DNA of 41,107 bases from an uncultured Bacteroidales bacterium (lineage in GTDB: Bacteria; Bacteroidota; Bacteroidia; Bacteroidales; Paludibacteraceae): positions 1-41,107 of the forward strand of contig CADCCH010000016.1 in the NCBI GenBank assembly GCA_902799875.1, in the 5' to 3' direction. This document shows, one piece after another, positions 18,874 through 27,245 of the stretch. Under the pieces are notes generated by a model that ran no database searches, was not told where the DNA came from, and saw nothing but the letters and a program-made list of their open reading frames with translations. A program made the translations under genes and the position numbers. Position 1 is the stretch's first letter, and each line of letters begins with the position of its first letter.

Positions 18874-20393
18874 TCGTAGCAATTATTTGTGCAGTAGTCG
18901 GACTCCTCGTGGGAGCCGGAGGCTACTACCTCATCGCTCGTCTGGTCGGAGCTGACCTGGTTAGGAAAGCTACCGAAGAGGCGGAAGTGGTGAAGAAGAA
19001 CAAGATTGTTGAGGCTAAAGAGAAATTCATCGCCCTGAAGTTGGAGCACGACAATAGTGTGCGTGAGCAAGACAAACGCTTGCAACAGCAAGAGCAACGC
19101 TTGCAACAACGCGAGCAACAGCTCAATCAGCGTCAGGGAGATGTACAGCGCAGTCTTAACGAAGTAAATCAAAAAGTGCAGGCTGTAGAGCAGCGTCAAC
19201 AGGCGCTGGACTATCGTCAGCAAGAGATCGACAAGATGCATCAACAGGCTGAGAAACAACTCGAGCAGTTGAGCGGTATGTCGGCGGAAGAGGCCAAGAA
19301 ACAACTCGTTGAAGCTCTCAAAGACGAGGCGAAGACGGCAGCTATGTCGTATATCAACGAGATCATGGACAATGCCCGTCTGGAGGCCAATAAGGAGGCG
19401 AAGAAAATCATTATCCAGACCATCCAGCGTGTAGCTTCGGAGACGGCGGCGGAATCGACTGTTTCGGTCTTCCATATCGAGAATGACGAAGTCAAAGGTC
19501 GTATCATCGGTCGTGAAGGACGTAATATCCGTGCGCTCGAAGCTGCTACCGGTGTGGAGATCGTAGTGGACGATACGCCGGAAGCGATTACCCTTTCTGC
19601 GTACGACCCCGTACGTCGTGAGATCGCTCGTCTGGCGCTCCACCAATTGGTACAAGACGGACGTATCCACCCCGCGCGTATCGAGGAAGTGGTTGCGAAA
19701 GTGACCAAACAAGTGGAAGACGAGATCGTGGAGGTTGGTAAACGTACTACGATTGACCTCGGTATCCATGGTTTGCATCCCGAGTTGATTCGTCTGGTAG
19801 GTAAGATGAAATACCGTTCGTCGTACGGACAGAACCTGTTGCAACACAGCCGTGAGACGGCTAACCTCTGTGCGGCTATGGCCGGTGAACTCGGACTCAA
19901 TGTGAAGGCGGCCAAGCGTGCAGGTCTTCTGCACGATATCGGAAAGGTAGCCGACGACGATGTCGAACTGCCGCACGCAGAGCTCGGTATGAAACTGTGC
20001 GAGAAATACGGAGAGAAACCGGATATCTGTAATGCCGTCGGCGCTCACCATGACGAATGCGAGATGAAGACCCTCATCGCACCGATCGTACAGGCTTGTG
20101 ATGCTATCTCCGGTGCCCGTCCGGGTGCTCGTCGAGAGATCGTGGAGAGTTACGTGAAGCGTCTGAATGACCTGGAGAATCTTGCCATGTCGTTCCCTGG
20201 TGTTGTGAAGACGTACGCCCTCCAGGCAGGTCGTGAGTTACGTGTGATCGTGGGTGCTGACAAGATCTCCGATAAGGATACCGAATTGCTCTCGTTTGAT
20301 CTGGCGAAACGTATCCAGGACGAGATGACCTATCCGGGACAAGTCAAAGTGACCGTCATCCGTGAGGTGAGAGCGGTGAATGTAGCGAAATAA
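18870..20393 (+). CDS. rny: Ribonuclease Y
   Basis: Membrane-anchored endoribonuclease that starts mRNA decay. The 507 aa protein has an N-terminal membrane helix ([22 protein letters not shown], residues 2-24) and a long Glu/Gln/Arg coiled coil at about 30-145. A KH RNA-binding domain at about 200-265 contains [19 protein letters not shown]. The HD domain at about 325-420 contains [16 protein letters not shown] and [12 protein letters not shown]. The start overlaps the zapA stop by four bases. Its stop codon abuts the convergent trmN6 stop, and its likely terminator lies inside trmN6. Confidence 0.97.
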   Translation: MIVAIICAVVGLLVGAGGYYLIARLVGADLVRKATEEAEVVKKNKIVEAKEKFIALKLEHDNSVREQDKRLQQQEQRLQQREQQLNQRQGDVQRSLNEVNQKVQAVEQRQQALDYRQQEIDKMHQQAEKQLEQLSGMSAEEAKKQLVEALKDEAKTAAMSYINEIMDNARLEANKEAKKIIIQTIQRVASETAAESTVSVFHIENDEVKGRIIGREGRNIRALEAATGVEIVVDDTPEAITLSAYDPVRREIARLALHQLVQDGRIHPARIEEVVAKVTKQVEDEIVEVGKRTTIDLGIHGLHPELIRLVGKMKYRSSYGQNLLQHSRETANLCAAMAGELGLNVKAAKRAGLLHDIGKVADDDVELPHAELGMKLCEKYGEKPDICNAVGAHHDECEMKTLIAPIVQACDAISGARPGARREIVESYVKRLNDLENLAMSFPGVVKTYALQAGRELRVIVGADKISDKDTELLSFDLAKRIQDEMTYPGQVKVTVIREVRAVNVAK

Positions 20394-21083
20394 TTATAGA
20401 TAAAAATCGCGACAGAGTGTTTGATAAGGGAGGCTTCGGCCTCCTTTTTCGTCTTCTAAGACCAAGGTGTCTTCGGTACACCGGTATCCCGGCATCCCGG
20501 TATCCCGAGAAAAAGACATCAATACGCGCCTTGCCGGCTTTGACTCCTTACTATATACGCGCGTAACGCGCGTGAGATATAATCCTTCGGCACCTGCGAG
20601 TTGACGTGTCTCGTTCTCTGCTTCTGCCGGCAAGATAAGCGCTAATTGACCGTCTTCTGTCAGTAATCGTGCGCTGTGTTTGATTAACTCTTCGTACGAA
20701 AGCGTATCGGTGTGTCGTGCTGTCTGACGACCTTTGTCAGGGTTCTTGAGGCTGTTCTGGAAATAGGGTGGGTTAGAGACAATGAGGTCGTATTTTCCCT
20801 GCCATTCTTGCAGACTTGAAACAAATGCTTTTACCCCGTTCTCGCGGGCTTGTTCGACGGCATTAGGATCGATATCGATTCCTTCTACTTCGGCCTCCGG
20901 ACAGCGTTGCATCAGCATCCTTGCTATAAGACCGCTTCCCGTACCGACATCTAAAATGCTGAATGCTGAATGCTGAATGCTGAATGCTATGGGCGTCCAG
21001 GCTCCCAGCAGGACACCATCGGTACCTACCTTCATGGCGCATTGACTATCTTCAATGAAGAACTGTTTAAATCGGAAGCTCAT
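20394..21083 (-). CDS. tRNA1(Val) A37 N6-methyltransferase-like protein
   Basis: A 229 aa SAM-dependent methyltransferase of the TrmN6/YfiC family. The N-terminus MSFRFKQFFIEDSQCAMKVGTDGVLLGAW is characteristic. SAM motif I is LDVGTGSGLIARML and the catalytic N6-adenine motif is NPPYF in LIVSNPPYFQNS. Three repeat-like tracts lie inside the gene: a GAATGCT heptamer array before motif I (20954-20988), a double ACGCGCGT word (20554-20573) and an 8 nt array (20482-20509). The heptamer array adds IAFSIQHSAFSIQHSAFSI to a surface loop. The start overlaps the permease gene end by 17 bp. Confidence 0.92.
   Translation of the reverse strand: MSFRFKQFFIEDSQCAMKVGTDGVLLGAWTPIAFSIQHSAFSILDVGTGSGLIARMLMQRCPEAEVEGIDIDPNAVEQARENGVKAFVSSLQEWQGKYDLIVSNPPYFQNSLKNPDKGRQTARHTDTLSYEELIKHSARLLTEDGQLALILPAEAENETRQLAGAEGLYLTRVTRVYSKESKPARRVLMSFSRDTGMPGYRCTEDTLVLEDEKGGRSLPYQTLCRDFYL
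20426..20449 (+). terminator. Likely rny terminator, embedded in the convergent trmN6 gene
   Basis: A 9 bp stem (AAGGGAGGC / GCCTCCTTT, one G-T pair) closed by a TTCG tetraloop and followed by a T run sits 33 bp after the rny stop. On the other strand the same bases encode part of the trmN6 C-terminus (EKGGRSL). Confidence 0.85.
20482..20509. repeat. 8 nt tandem repeat (CGGTATCC) inside trmN6
   Basis: CGGTATCC, CGGCATCC, CGGTATCC and a partial CGAG. Three units are 24 nt, so the array reads in frame (SRDTGMPGYRC) in the methyltransferase C-terminal region. Confidence 0.75.
20954..20988. repeat. Heptamer tandem repeat (GAATGCT) inside trmN6
   Basis: AAATGCT followed by four perfect GAATGCT units lies about 32 codons into the minus-strand trmN6 gene. 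Because 7 is not a multiple of 3, a change of one unit would shift the reading frame. Confidence 0.92.
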
Positions 21084-21795
21084 AGTGCTCGTGTTCGCAG
21101 CAACCGTGCTCGTGTTCGTGATGTTCGATGATACAGTGAATAGTCAGATACACGCCGAGTACCAGGAATAGTACCGCACAGATATGCCTGAACCATTTCT
21201 CAAAAGTCTGCATCTTGCTGGTCAACTTACCGATGCTGACAGCACTGTAACTAACCAGCCACGCAATCAACATAATAGGCAGTCCTGTTCCCAAACCAAA
21301 TACAACCGGCATCAACCAGTTCCAACTGCTCGGGAGCGTCAGGGTGATATCGATCATCGTCAGGAAATATACCAATCTATGTGGGCAGAAGGCAATTGCA
21401 AAGAAAATACCCAAGATGAAGGACCATATCCAGCTCTCTTTGCTGTCCGTCTCTTTGAGCCATTTGCTGATGCCGTGGTCGTGCTCGTGGTGATGGTGAC
21501 CGCTAAAAAGCAACACGATACCGCAAATGATCATAAAACCTGCCAGAATCGGTTCTCCGTAATGACCCAACACATGTTGGATCCCCTCGGTCTGAGCACC
21601 CATCAAGAACGGGATACTCAGCAGTACGTACGTGGCTAACTTACCGGATACGAACATCAAACCGTTCGTTAACACCAAACGGCGGTTGTTGATTTCCTTA
21701 TCAATATACCCGATTGCCGTGATACTGGTCATCAGCGTACACGGGTCCAAAATGGTCAATAGTCCCAGCAAAAATGCGGTCAAAATTTGTATCAT
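21067..21795 (-). CDS. His-rich polytopic permease, DsbD/ArsG-like
   Basis: A 242 aa membrane protein with about six hydrophobic segments. The start MIQILTAFLLGLLTILDPCTLMTSITAIGYI resembles the first helix of the CcdA/DsbD-type and ArsG-type transporter families, with a helix cysteine after Asp-Pro. A second cysteine lies in FAIAFCPHRLVYF. The loop after the third span carries GHHHHEHDHG and the C-terminus carries HHEHEHGCCEHEHYE, both suited to binding metal ions. A role in metal or metalloid efflux, or in carrying reducing power across the membrane, is possible; the substrate is not known. It is transcribed from the left side of the shared palindromic promoter. Confidence 0.75.
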   Translation of the reverse strand: MIQILTAFLLGLLTILDPCTLMTSITAIGYIDKEINNRRLVLTNGLMFVSGKLATYVLLSIPFLMGAQTEGIQHVLGHYGEPILAGFMIICGIVLLFSGHHHHEHDHGISKWLKETDSKESWIWSFILGIFFAIAFCPHRLVYFLTMIDITLTLPSSWNWLMPVVFGLGTGLPIMLIAWLVSYSAVSIGKLTSKMQTFEKWFRHICAVLFLVLGVYLTIHCIIEHHEHEHGCCEHEHYELPI

Positions 21796-21822
21796 ATTCT
21801 GTCAAATATCCAAAATCGGGCG

Positions 21823-21854
21823 CAAAGGTACAAAATTATTTGCATATATGCAAA
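21823..21854 (-). promoter_or_regulatory. Promoter of the permease-trmN6 pair
   Basis: Read leftwards, TTTG (21854-21851), a 20 nt gap, then TACCTTTG (21830-21823). Its -33 box is one end of the 16 bp palindrome. Confidence 0.85.
21839..21854. promoter_or_regulatory. 16 bp palindrome shared by two divergent promoters
   Basis: TTTGCATATATGCAAA gives a TTTG -33 box on each strand, and each is exactly 20 nt from its own -7 box. It is the same sequence as 7871-7886. Confidence 0.85.
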
Positions 21855-21870
21855 AAAAGCAGTAATTTTG
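21839..21870 (+). promoter_or_regulatory. Promoter of the histidine kinase / TonB receptor pair
   Basis: TTTG (21839-21842), a 20 nt gap, then TAATTTTG (21863-21870). The ATG follows only 9 nt after the -7 box, so the mRNA may have almost no leader. Confidence 0.83.
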
Positions 21871-21879
21871 TAGCCGGAA

Positions 21880-23319
21880 ATGAATAATATACTTCGAAAT
21901 AGGCCAATTACGACGCGAATCATGGGAGTGGTCTTCGCGTGCGTGACCGTGATCTTCCTCTTTACGCTCTTTATCTCCATCCGTTATGTCAAAACGAGTG
22001 TGGCGCAACAACAACGGCATGAACTGATCACGCGTTCGGAGTATATCCAGTCCTATCTGCGCTCTTTGTATTACTGGGATGTGATCCTTACGGCCGATCA
22101 GGCTGAGGGCTTGACCATCGATTTGCGTGACCTCAGTATCGATATGCAGCAGGACTTGCACGTCTATTCGTTGACGGGTGATCTGCTGGCGTCCTCCTCG
22201 CCGGAATTGTTTGACGGCGGTTTGTTGTCACGAAGTATGAGTATGGACAAGCCTTTCTTCAGTGACGACCATATAGCATTGTGTTACGAGCAGATCAATA
22301 ACCTGCCGTACCTGATTGCCTATCTGCCTTTCCACAACGGTGCTTTTGTGACGATCGGTTACATCGCGGTGCCGTATTACTTGAGTGAACAGACCCGAAA
22401 GGACGAAGTTCGGGCATTGTTGATTCGCCTCATCCCGACTTATCTGATAGCGCTGCTTCTATCCCTCTTCTTCTCGTATTTTGCTACGCGTTCGATCACG
22501 GCACCTATATCGATGTTGAGTGATAAAATGCGGCAGTTCGAGATCGGTGGTAAAAACAACCATATCGACTATCCTTACCACGATGAACTCGGAGCACTCG
22601 TAGAACGATACAATATCTTGGTGGATCAGGTCGAAGAGAGTGCCGAGAAACTGGCAAATGCAGAGCGCGAAGGGGCGTGGCGAACTATGGCGCGCCAGAT
22701 TGCCCATGAGATCAATAACCCGCTCACGCCCATGAAACTCTCCGTACAGAAACTGCAACTCAAGCACGGTACGGAGCAGTTTGATGCTTATTTTGACAAG
22801 ACCGCCAAGATGCTCATCGAAGAGATAGATAATCTCGCCCATATCGCGCAGTCTTTTTCTACTTTTGCCAAACAACCGGATGTGGTGACGACCGAAGTGG
22901 ACATCGCCCGGAAACTCTCGCATGTCATAACGCTACAGCGCGAGAATGACGAACAAATACCGATTCGCTATGTCGGTGCCGATGAGGGTGTTATCGTACG
23001 GGCAGACAAAGAGCAGATCAGTCAGGTCTTCGTGAACATTCTCCGCAATGCCTTGCAGGCTTCGCCTACCGATATCATCGTCATGCTCAATACCAACTAC
23101 TCCGAGCGTGAGGTGCAGATTTCTATTTCTGACGACGGTACAGGCATTCCCGAAGACATCCAGGCGCGTATCTTCCGACCGAACTTCACTACCAAGTCCA
23201 ATGGCAACGGTCTCGGTCTCGCTATCTCCAAGCATATCGTCGAAGGATCAGGAGGACGAATAGAGTTTGAGACCTCGCCCAAAGGAACGACGTTCTATAT
23301 CTATTTGCGGAAAAAATGA
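21880..23319 (+). CDS. Membrane sensor histidine kinase (NtrY-like)
   Basis: A 479 aa two-component sensor. The first membrane span is about residues 13-37, a periplasmic sensing domain is about 38-175, and the second span is about 178-201. A HAMP linker follows at about 202-255. The phosphoacceptor histidine is about H276 in ARQIAHEINNPLTPMKLSV. The ATPase domain has the N box VNILRNALQAS, G1 SDDGTGIP and G2 NGNGLGLAISKHIVEGSGG. No response regulator gene is next to it. The stop overlaps the TonB-dependent receptor start in ATGA, so kinase and receptor are likely made together. The start is very close to the promoter. Confidence 0.93.
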   Translation: MNNILRNRPITTRIMGVVFACVTVIFLFTLFISIRYVKTSVAQQQRHELITRSEYIQSYLRSLYYWDVILTADQAEGLTIDLRDLSIDMQQDLHVYSLTGDLLASSSPELFDGGLLSRSMSMDKPFFSDDHIALCYEQINNLPYLIAYLPFHNGAFVTIGYIAVPYYLSEQTRKDEVRALLIRLIPTYLIALLLSLFFSYFATRSITAPISMLSDKMRQFEIGGKNNHIDYPYHDELGALVERYNILVDQVEESAEKLANAEREGAWRTMARQIAHEINNPLTPMKLSVQKLQLKHGTEQFDAYFDKTAKMLIEEIDNLAHIAQSFSTFAKQPDVVTTEVDIARKLSHVITLQRENDEQIPIRYVGADEGVIVRADKEQISQVFVNILRNALQASPTDIIVMLNTNYSEREVQISISDDGTGIPEDIQARIFRPNFTTKSNGNGLGLAISKHIVEGSGGRIEFETSPKGTTFYIYLRKK

Positions 23320-25787
23320 GAAAGATTTTTGTAGGATTATTTTTGCTGTGCACCGTTTCGGTCTACGCAGAAACGATTAACGGTAGTGTCATCAACACAC
23401 AGGGCGAATCGATGCCGTTTGTGACTGTCTCCGTTCTCTCACAGGACTCGATTTTGCTCACCGGTGCTATCACTGATGACAACGGTAAGTACGCGGTGGA
23501 AGTCAATGTGCCGAACTATATCATCCAAGCTTCGTACGTAGGTTATTATACCGCGTTTGGCGGACCGGATTTTGTGCTCCGTGAAGAGACCGAACAACTC
23601 AAAGAGTTGGAGGTCAAAGCTAAGAAACCGCTTATCGAGCGGCAGATGGACAAGCTGGTAGTCAACGTCAGTGCTTCGCCTTTAGCGGCTGGTTCCAACG
23701 GTAACGACATCTTGCGTCGTGCCCCGGGTGTGCGTATCGACAAGGACGGCAACATCACCGTCAACGGTAAGTCCGTCGAGATCTACGTCGATGGCAAACC
23801 TTCGTACCTGAGCGGTCAACAACTCAAAGCCATGCTCGACGGCACGGATGGTAACACGATAGAGAAAATCGAGATCATCTCCAATCCTTCCGCCAAATAC
23901 GACGCTTCCGGGCAAGGAGGTATCATCAATATCAAGACCAAACGGAATATGATGAAGGGTATCAACGGTATGCTCTCTGCCGCGTACGGAGGTATGTATT
24001 TCGGCGATGTGAAGCGTTGGCTCAATACAGAAATGGTTTCCCTCAACCTCAACTACCGCGGCGAGAAAACCTATACCTTTGGTCAACTCACGCAGGTCTA
24101 TGCCGAGAACGATATCGATTTTGAGAGTTACCGTGAGACACCGCTGCTCAAGAACTATTCGTATTCGCATTACGATATGAATTTTCAGTATTACATGCTC
24201 AAGGTTGGCAACGATTGGTACATCGACTCGGTCAATACGCTGGGTTTTATTCTCCAAGTGCCGTATATGAATGTCCGTCAGAGTATTCTTCCCGATGACA
24301 ATAATGCCTACACGATCGATAAGATGCTCGCCGATACGACGACCAGTATCACCAATTCGTCGAATCGCCTTCAGGCACCGCAACACACGGCTAACCTCAA
24401 CTATACGCATACCTTCAACGAGGCCTTGGAACGCGAGTTGACGGTCAATGTGGACTATAACCGCTATAACAACGGTGCATCCAATTACCAGCAGACTGCC
24501 TACAGCAAACCGCTTGCGGGCAATACTTACAAGTCGCTCGCGTTGGATATTAAAAGCCGCCAGATTGTTGATATCTACAGTGCCAAGTTGGATTTTCAGA
24601 CCAAGTTCTGGGAAACGGGTATGATCGAGTGTGGTGTCAAGTACGGTCTGTCAACTACGAACAACGGAATGACCACCGACTCGGTGATCGATGGTGTACG
24701 TACGGGTGCCAAGCCTTCGGACTTCATCTATGATGAGCACGTGGCTGCGGCGTATATCTCTGTCGGCAAACAGTTTGGCGAACACTGGTCGGTCAAATTG
24801 GGTCTGCGTGGCGAATACACCTACAGTCACGGCAACTGGAAATCGGCAGACTCCATTACCAATAAGTCCTATTTCGATCCCTTCCCGACGGCATATGTGG
24901 GTTATACGAGTAAGCCGCTTGGTAAACTGCAGCAACCGATTGCAGTTAGCGCCAGTTATACGCGGCGTATCAAGCGACCGAACTACTGGATGTTGAATCC
25001 GTTTAAGAATTATGTTGATGCCTTCAGTTACCAAGAGGGTAATACAGAACTCAAACCGGAGTTCAATAACGATGTCGAGCTGCATTTCTCATGGACGCAG
25101 TACCTGAATGTGACGTTCAATTTTGCCCACACGCAAGATATGTTCTCATCGAAGGTGACGATCATGCCCGATGGTATGGGACGGTCACAATGGATTAATT
25201 TCGGTACTTGTACTACGCACGGAGCGAATGTCTCGTTGACCGAACTGCCCCTTGTGCCGAAGTTCGACGACGATCATAAGGTCAACGGCGCATGGCTTGC
25301 CCTCACCGTCAATGCCGGCTGGTTGCATTTTATCAACAAATCGTACGAGAAACTGGCGGACGGAAAGCCCGTTTTTGAGAATAGAAGCCATTACGGTTAT
25401 GCCGGAGGTACACTCTCTGCCTACCTGCCCAAGGACTGGACGATGACATTAGACGGCAACTGGTCCTCACCGATGGCTACCGGATATAGTCGGTCCGGAA
25501 GTACGTATTTCCTCAGTTTCGGTGTTCGAAAAATGTATATGGCCAAGGGTCTGATCTTCAACCTCAACGTCCAAGATCTCGCGCGTTCGCTGTCCTTCAG
25601 CGATGAGGATTTGGGACAGGGAGCCGGCTATCACAGTTGGAACAAAAACACCGTTCGGCAGCAACGTGTAATGCTCTCTGTTACTTGGATGTTCGGTCAG
25701 TACCAGCAGCATAAATACCGTAAAGTAGGCGATTTGGACGAGCTGAATCGTCTCGGCGGAGGTGGTGGAGTAGGTACCGGAAAATAA
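23316..25787 (+). CDS. TonB-dependent outer-membrane receptor
   Basis: An 823 aa outer-membrane protein. The signal peptide is MRKIFVGLFLLCTVSVYAETI. Residues about 20-100 form a carboxypeptidase-regulatory-like domain (INGSVINTQGESMPFVTVSV ... GAITDDNGKYAV). The plug at about 120-210 holds ILRRAPGVRIDKDGNITVNG and GGIINIKTKRN. The rest is a beta-barrel of the Bacteroidota outer-membrane beta-barrel family, ending in a Gly-rich tail. No SusD-like lipoprotein or glycan enzyme is adjacent, so it is not an obvious sugar-utilisation receptor, and the ligand is unknown. It overlaps the sensor kinase by four bases. Confidence 0.9.
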   Translation: MRKIFVGLFLLCTVSVYAETINGSVINTQGESMPFVTVSVLSQDSILLTGAITDDNGKYAVEVNVPNYIIQASYVGYYTAFGGPDFVLREETEQLKELEVKAKKPLIERQMDKLVVNVSASPLAAGSNGNDILRRAPGVRIDKDGNITVNGKSVEIYVDGKPSYLSGQQLKAMLDGTDGNTIEKIEIISNPSAKYDASGQGGIINIKTKRNMMKGINGMLSAAYGGMYFGDVKRWLNTEMVSLNLNYRGEKTYTFGQLTQVYAENDIDFESYRETPLLKNYSYSHYDMNFQYYMLKVGNDWYIDSVNTLGFILQVPYMNVRQSILPDDNNAYTIDKMLADTTTSITNSSNRLQAPQHTANLNYTHTFNEALERELTVNVDYNRYNNGASNYQQTAYSKPLAGNTYKSLALDIKSRQIVDIYSAKLDFQTKFWETGMIECGVKYGLSTTNNGMTTDSVIDGVRTGAKPSDFIYDEHVAAAYISVGKQFGEHWSVKLGLRGEYTYSHGNWKSADSITNKSYFDPFPTAYVGYTSKPLGKLQQPIAVSASYTRRIKRPNYWMLNPFKNYVDAFSYQEGNTELKPEFNNDVELHFSWTQYLNVTFNFAHTQDMFSSKVTIMPDGMGRSQWINFGTCTTHGANVSLTELPLVPKFDDDHKVNGAWLALTVNAGWLHFINKSYEKLADGKPVFENRSHYGYAGGTLSAYLPKDWTMTLDGNWSSPMATGYSRSGSTYFLSFGVRKMYMAKGLIFNLNVQDLARSLSFSDEDLGQGAGYHSWNKNTVRQQRVMLSVTWMFGQYQQHKYRKVGDLDELNRLGGGGGVGTGK

Positions 25788-25808
25788 TAAAATAATGATT
25801 TTTTTTAC

Positions 25809-25848
25809 AAAAAGTGGCATACACTATTGTGTATGTCATTTTTTTTTT
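25809..25848 (+). terminator. Terminator hairpin after the TonB receptor, fused to the gdhA promoter
   Basis: Stem GTGGCATACAC / GTGTATGTCAT with loop TATT, extended outward by an A run on the left and a T run on the right, so it could work in both directions. The same framework with a changed inner stem occurs at 35704-35741. Confidence 0.8.
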
Positions 25849-25857
25849 GTAATTTTG
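25827..25857 (+). promoter_or_regulatory. Promoter of gdhA
   Basis: ATTG at the loop of the hairpin provides the -33 box (TTG 25827-25829). A 20 nt gap follows, then TAATTTTG (25850-25857). The leader is about 38 nt. Confidence 0.78.
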
Positions 25858-25901
25858 CAGCGCAAAATTGATACAGTATTACCTGAAAAACATAAAATAG
25901 T

Positions 25902-27245
25902 ATGAAAGTACAAACTATCATGTCGCAATTAGCGGCAAAGCACCCGGGGGAAGCAGAGTACCTACAGGCGGTTCAAGAGGTATTGGAGTCGATCGAAGAG
26001 GTGTATAACCAACATCCGGAGTTCGAGGCGGCGAAGATCGTGGAGCGGATGGTCGAACCGGACCGTATCTTCACGTTCCGTGTGACGTGGATTGATGATC
26101 AAGGCGAAGTACAAACGAACCTCGGTTACCGTGTGCAGTTCAATTCGGCGATTGGTCCGTACAAAGGTGGTTTGCGTTTCCACCGTGCCGTAACGCCCTC
26201 GATGTTGAAGTTCTTGGGCTTTGAGCAGACCTTCAAGAATGCCCTCACGACCCTGCCGATGGGCGGTGCCAAAGGTGGTTCGGACTTTGATCCGGTTGGT
26301 AAATCCGACGCAGAGATCATGCGTTTCTGCCAGGCTTTCATGCTTGAGCTTTGGCGTTGCATCGGTCCCGATCAGGATATTCCGGCGGGTGACGTAGGTG
26401 TAGGCGGTCGTGAGATTGGTTTCCTTAACGGTATGTATCAGAAGCTCGCGCGTGAGTACCACACCGGTGTACTGACCGGTAAAGGAATGACTTGGGGCGG
26501 TTCGATTCTCCGTCCTGAAGCTACCGGTTTCGGTGCCCTCTATTTTACGCAACACCTCCTCCACGAGGCAGGCAAGGATATCAAAGGTAAGACCGTTGCT
26601 ATCTCCGGTTTCGGAAACGTAGCATGGGGCGCAGCTACAAAGGCTGTTGAACTCGGTGCAAAAGTGGTAGCTATCTCCGGTCCTGATGGTGTAGTGGCCA
26701 TCCCTAAAGGTATTACCAAGGCGATGATTGACTACATGCTCGTTATGCGTGCATCGAACCGTAATAAAGTGCAAGATATGGCGGATAAGTTCCCGAAACT
26801 CTGTCAGTTTACGGCGGACAAGAAAGCGTGGTCTATCCCGTGCGATATCGCTCTTCCATGTGCGTTCCAAAACGAGTTGAGTGAGGACGATGCAAAGGAA
26901 CTGAAAGCGAACGGTTGCTGGTGTTGCTGTGAGGTAAGTAACATGGGATGCCAACCGGGTGCAATCCATTTCTTCCAAGCCAACAATATCCTCTTTGCTC
27001 CGGGCAAAGCCGTCAATGCAGGTGGAGTAGCAACCTCCGGTCTCGAGATGACTCAGAATGCAGAACACCTCAGTTGGAAAGCCGAAGAGGTCGATGACCG
27101 TCTCCACCATATTATGGAGTCCATCCATGAGCAGTGCGTTAAGTTCGGTCGTCAGGCAGACGGACATATCGACTACGTCAAAGGCGCCAACATCGCCGGA
27201 TTTATGAAGGTTGCGACAGCTATGCTTGAACAGGGGATCATTTGA
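25902..27245 (+). CDS. gdhA: Glutamate dehydrogenase, hexameric (likely NADP-dependent)
   Basis: Interconverts 2-oxoglutarate plus ammonium with glutamate in the cytosol. The 447 aa length and the N-terminus with QEVLESIEEVYNQHPEF fit the small hexameric enzymes. Catalytic and substrate motifs are GPYKGGLRFH, LPMGGAKGGSDFDP (active-site Lys) and PAGDVGVGGREIGFL. The nucleotide fold has SGFGNVAWGAATKAVELGAKVVAISG; a Ser after the second strand rather than an acidic residue favours NADP. The stop codon lies inside a long hairpin, and a near-copy of the gene's last 18 bases follows it. Confidence 0.96.
   Translation: MKVQTIMSQLAAKHPGEAEYLQAVQEVLESIEEVYNQHPEFEAAKIVERMVEPDRIFTFRVTWIDDQGEVQTNLGYRVQFNSAIGPYKGGLRFHRAVTPSMLKFLGFEQTFKNALTTLPMGGAKGGSDFDPVGKSDAEIMRFCQAFMLELWRCIGPDQDIPAGDVGVGGREIGFLNGMYQKLAREYHTGVLTGKGMTWGGSILRPEATGFGALYFTQHLLHEAGKDIKGKTVAISGFGNVAWGAATKAVELGAKVVAISGPDGVVAIPKGITKAMIDYMLVMRASNRNKVQDMADKFPKLCQFTADKKAWSIPCDIALPCAFQNELSEDDAKELKANGCWCCCEVSNMGCQPGAIHFFQANNILFAPGKAVNAGGVATSGLEMTQNAEHLSWKAEEVDDRLHHIMESIHEQCVKFGRQADGHIDYVKGANIAGFMKVATAMLEQGII

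Noticed and set aside
18867..20051. A 394-codon open frame antisense to rny
   Set aside because: It mirrors the Gln/Glu-rich coiled coil and KH/HD domains of rny, and the translation has no family features.
25962..27167. A 401-codon open frame antisense to gdhA
   Set aside because: A shadow of a well-conserved gene with no promoter or recognisable domain.
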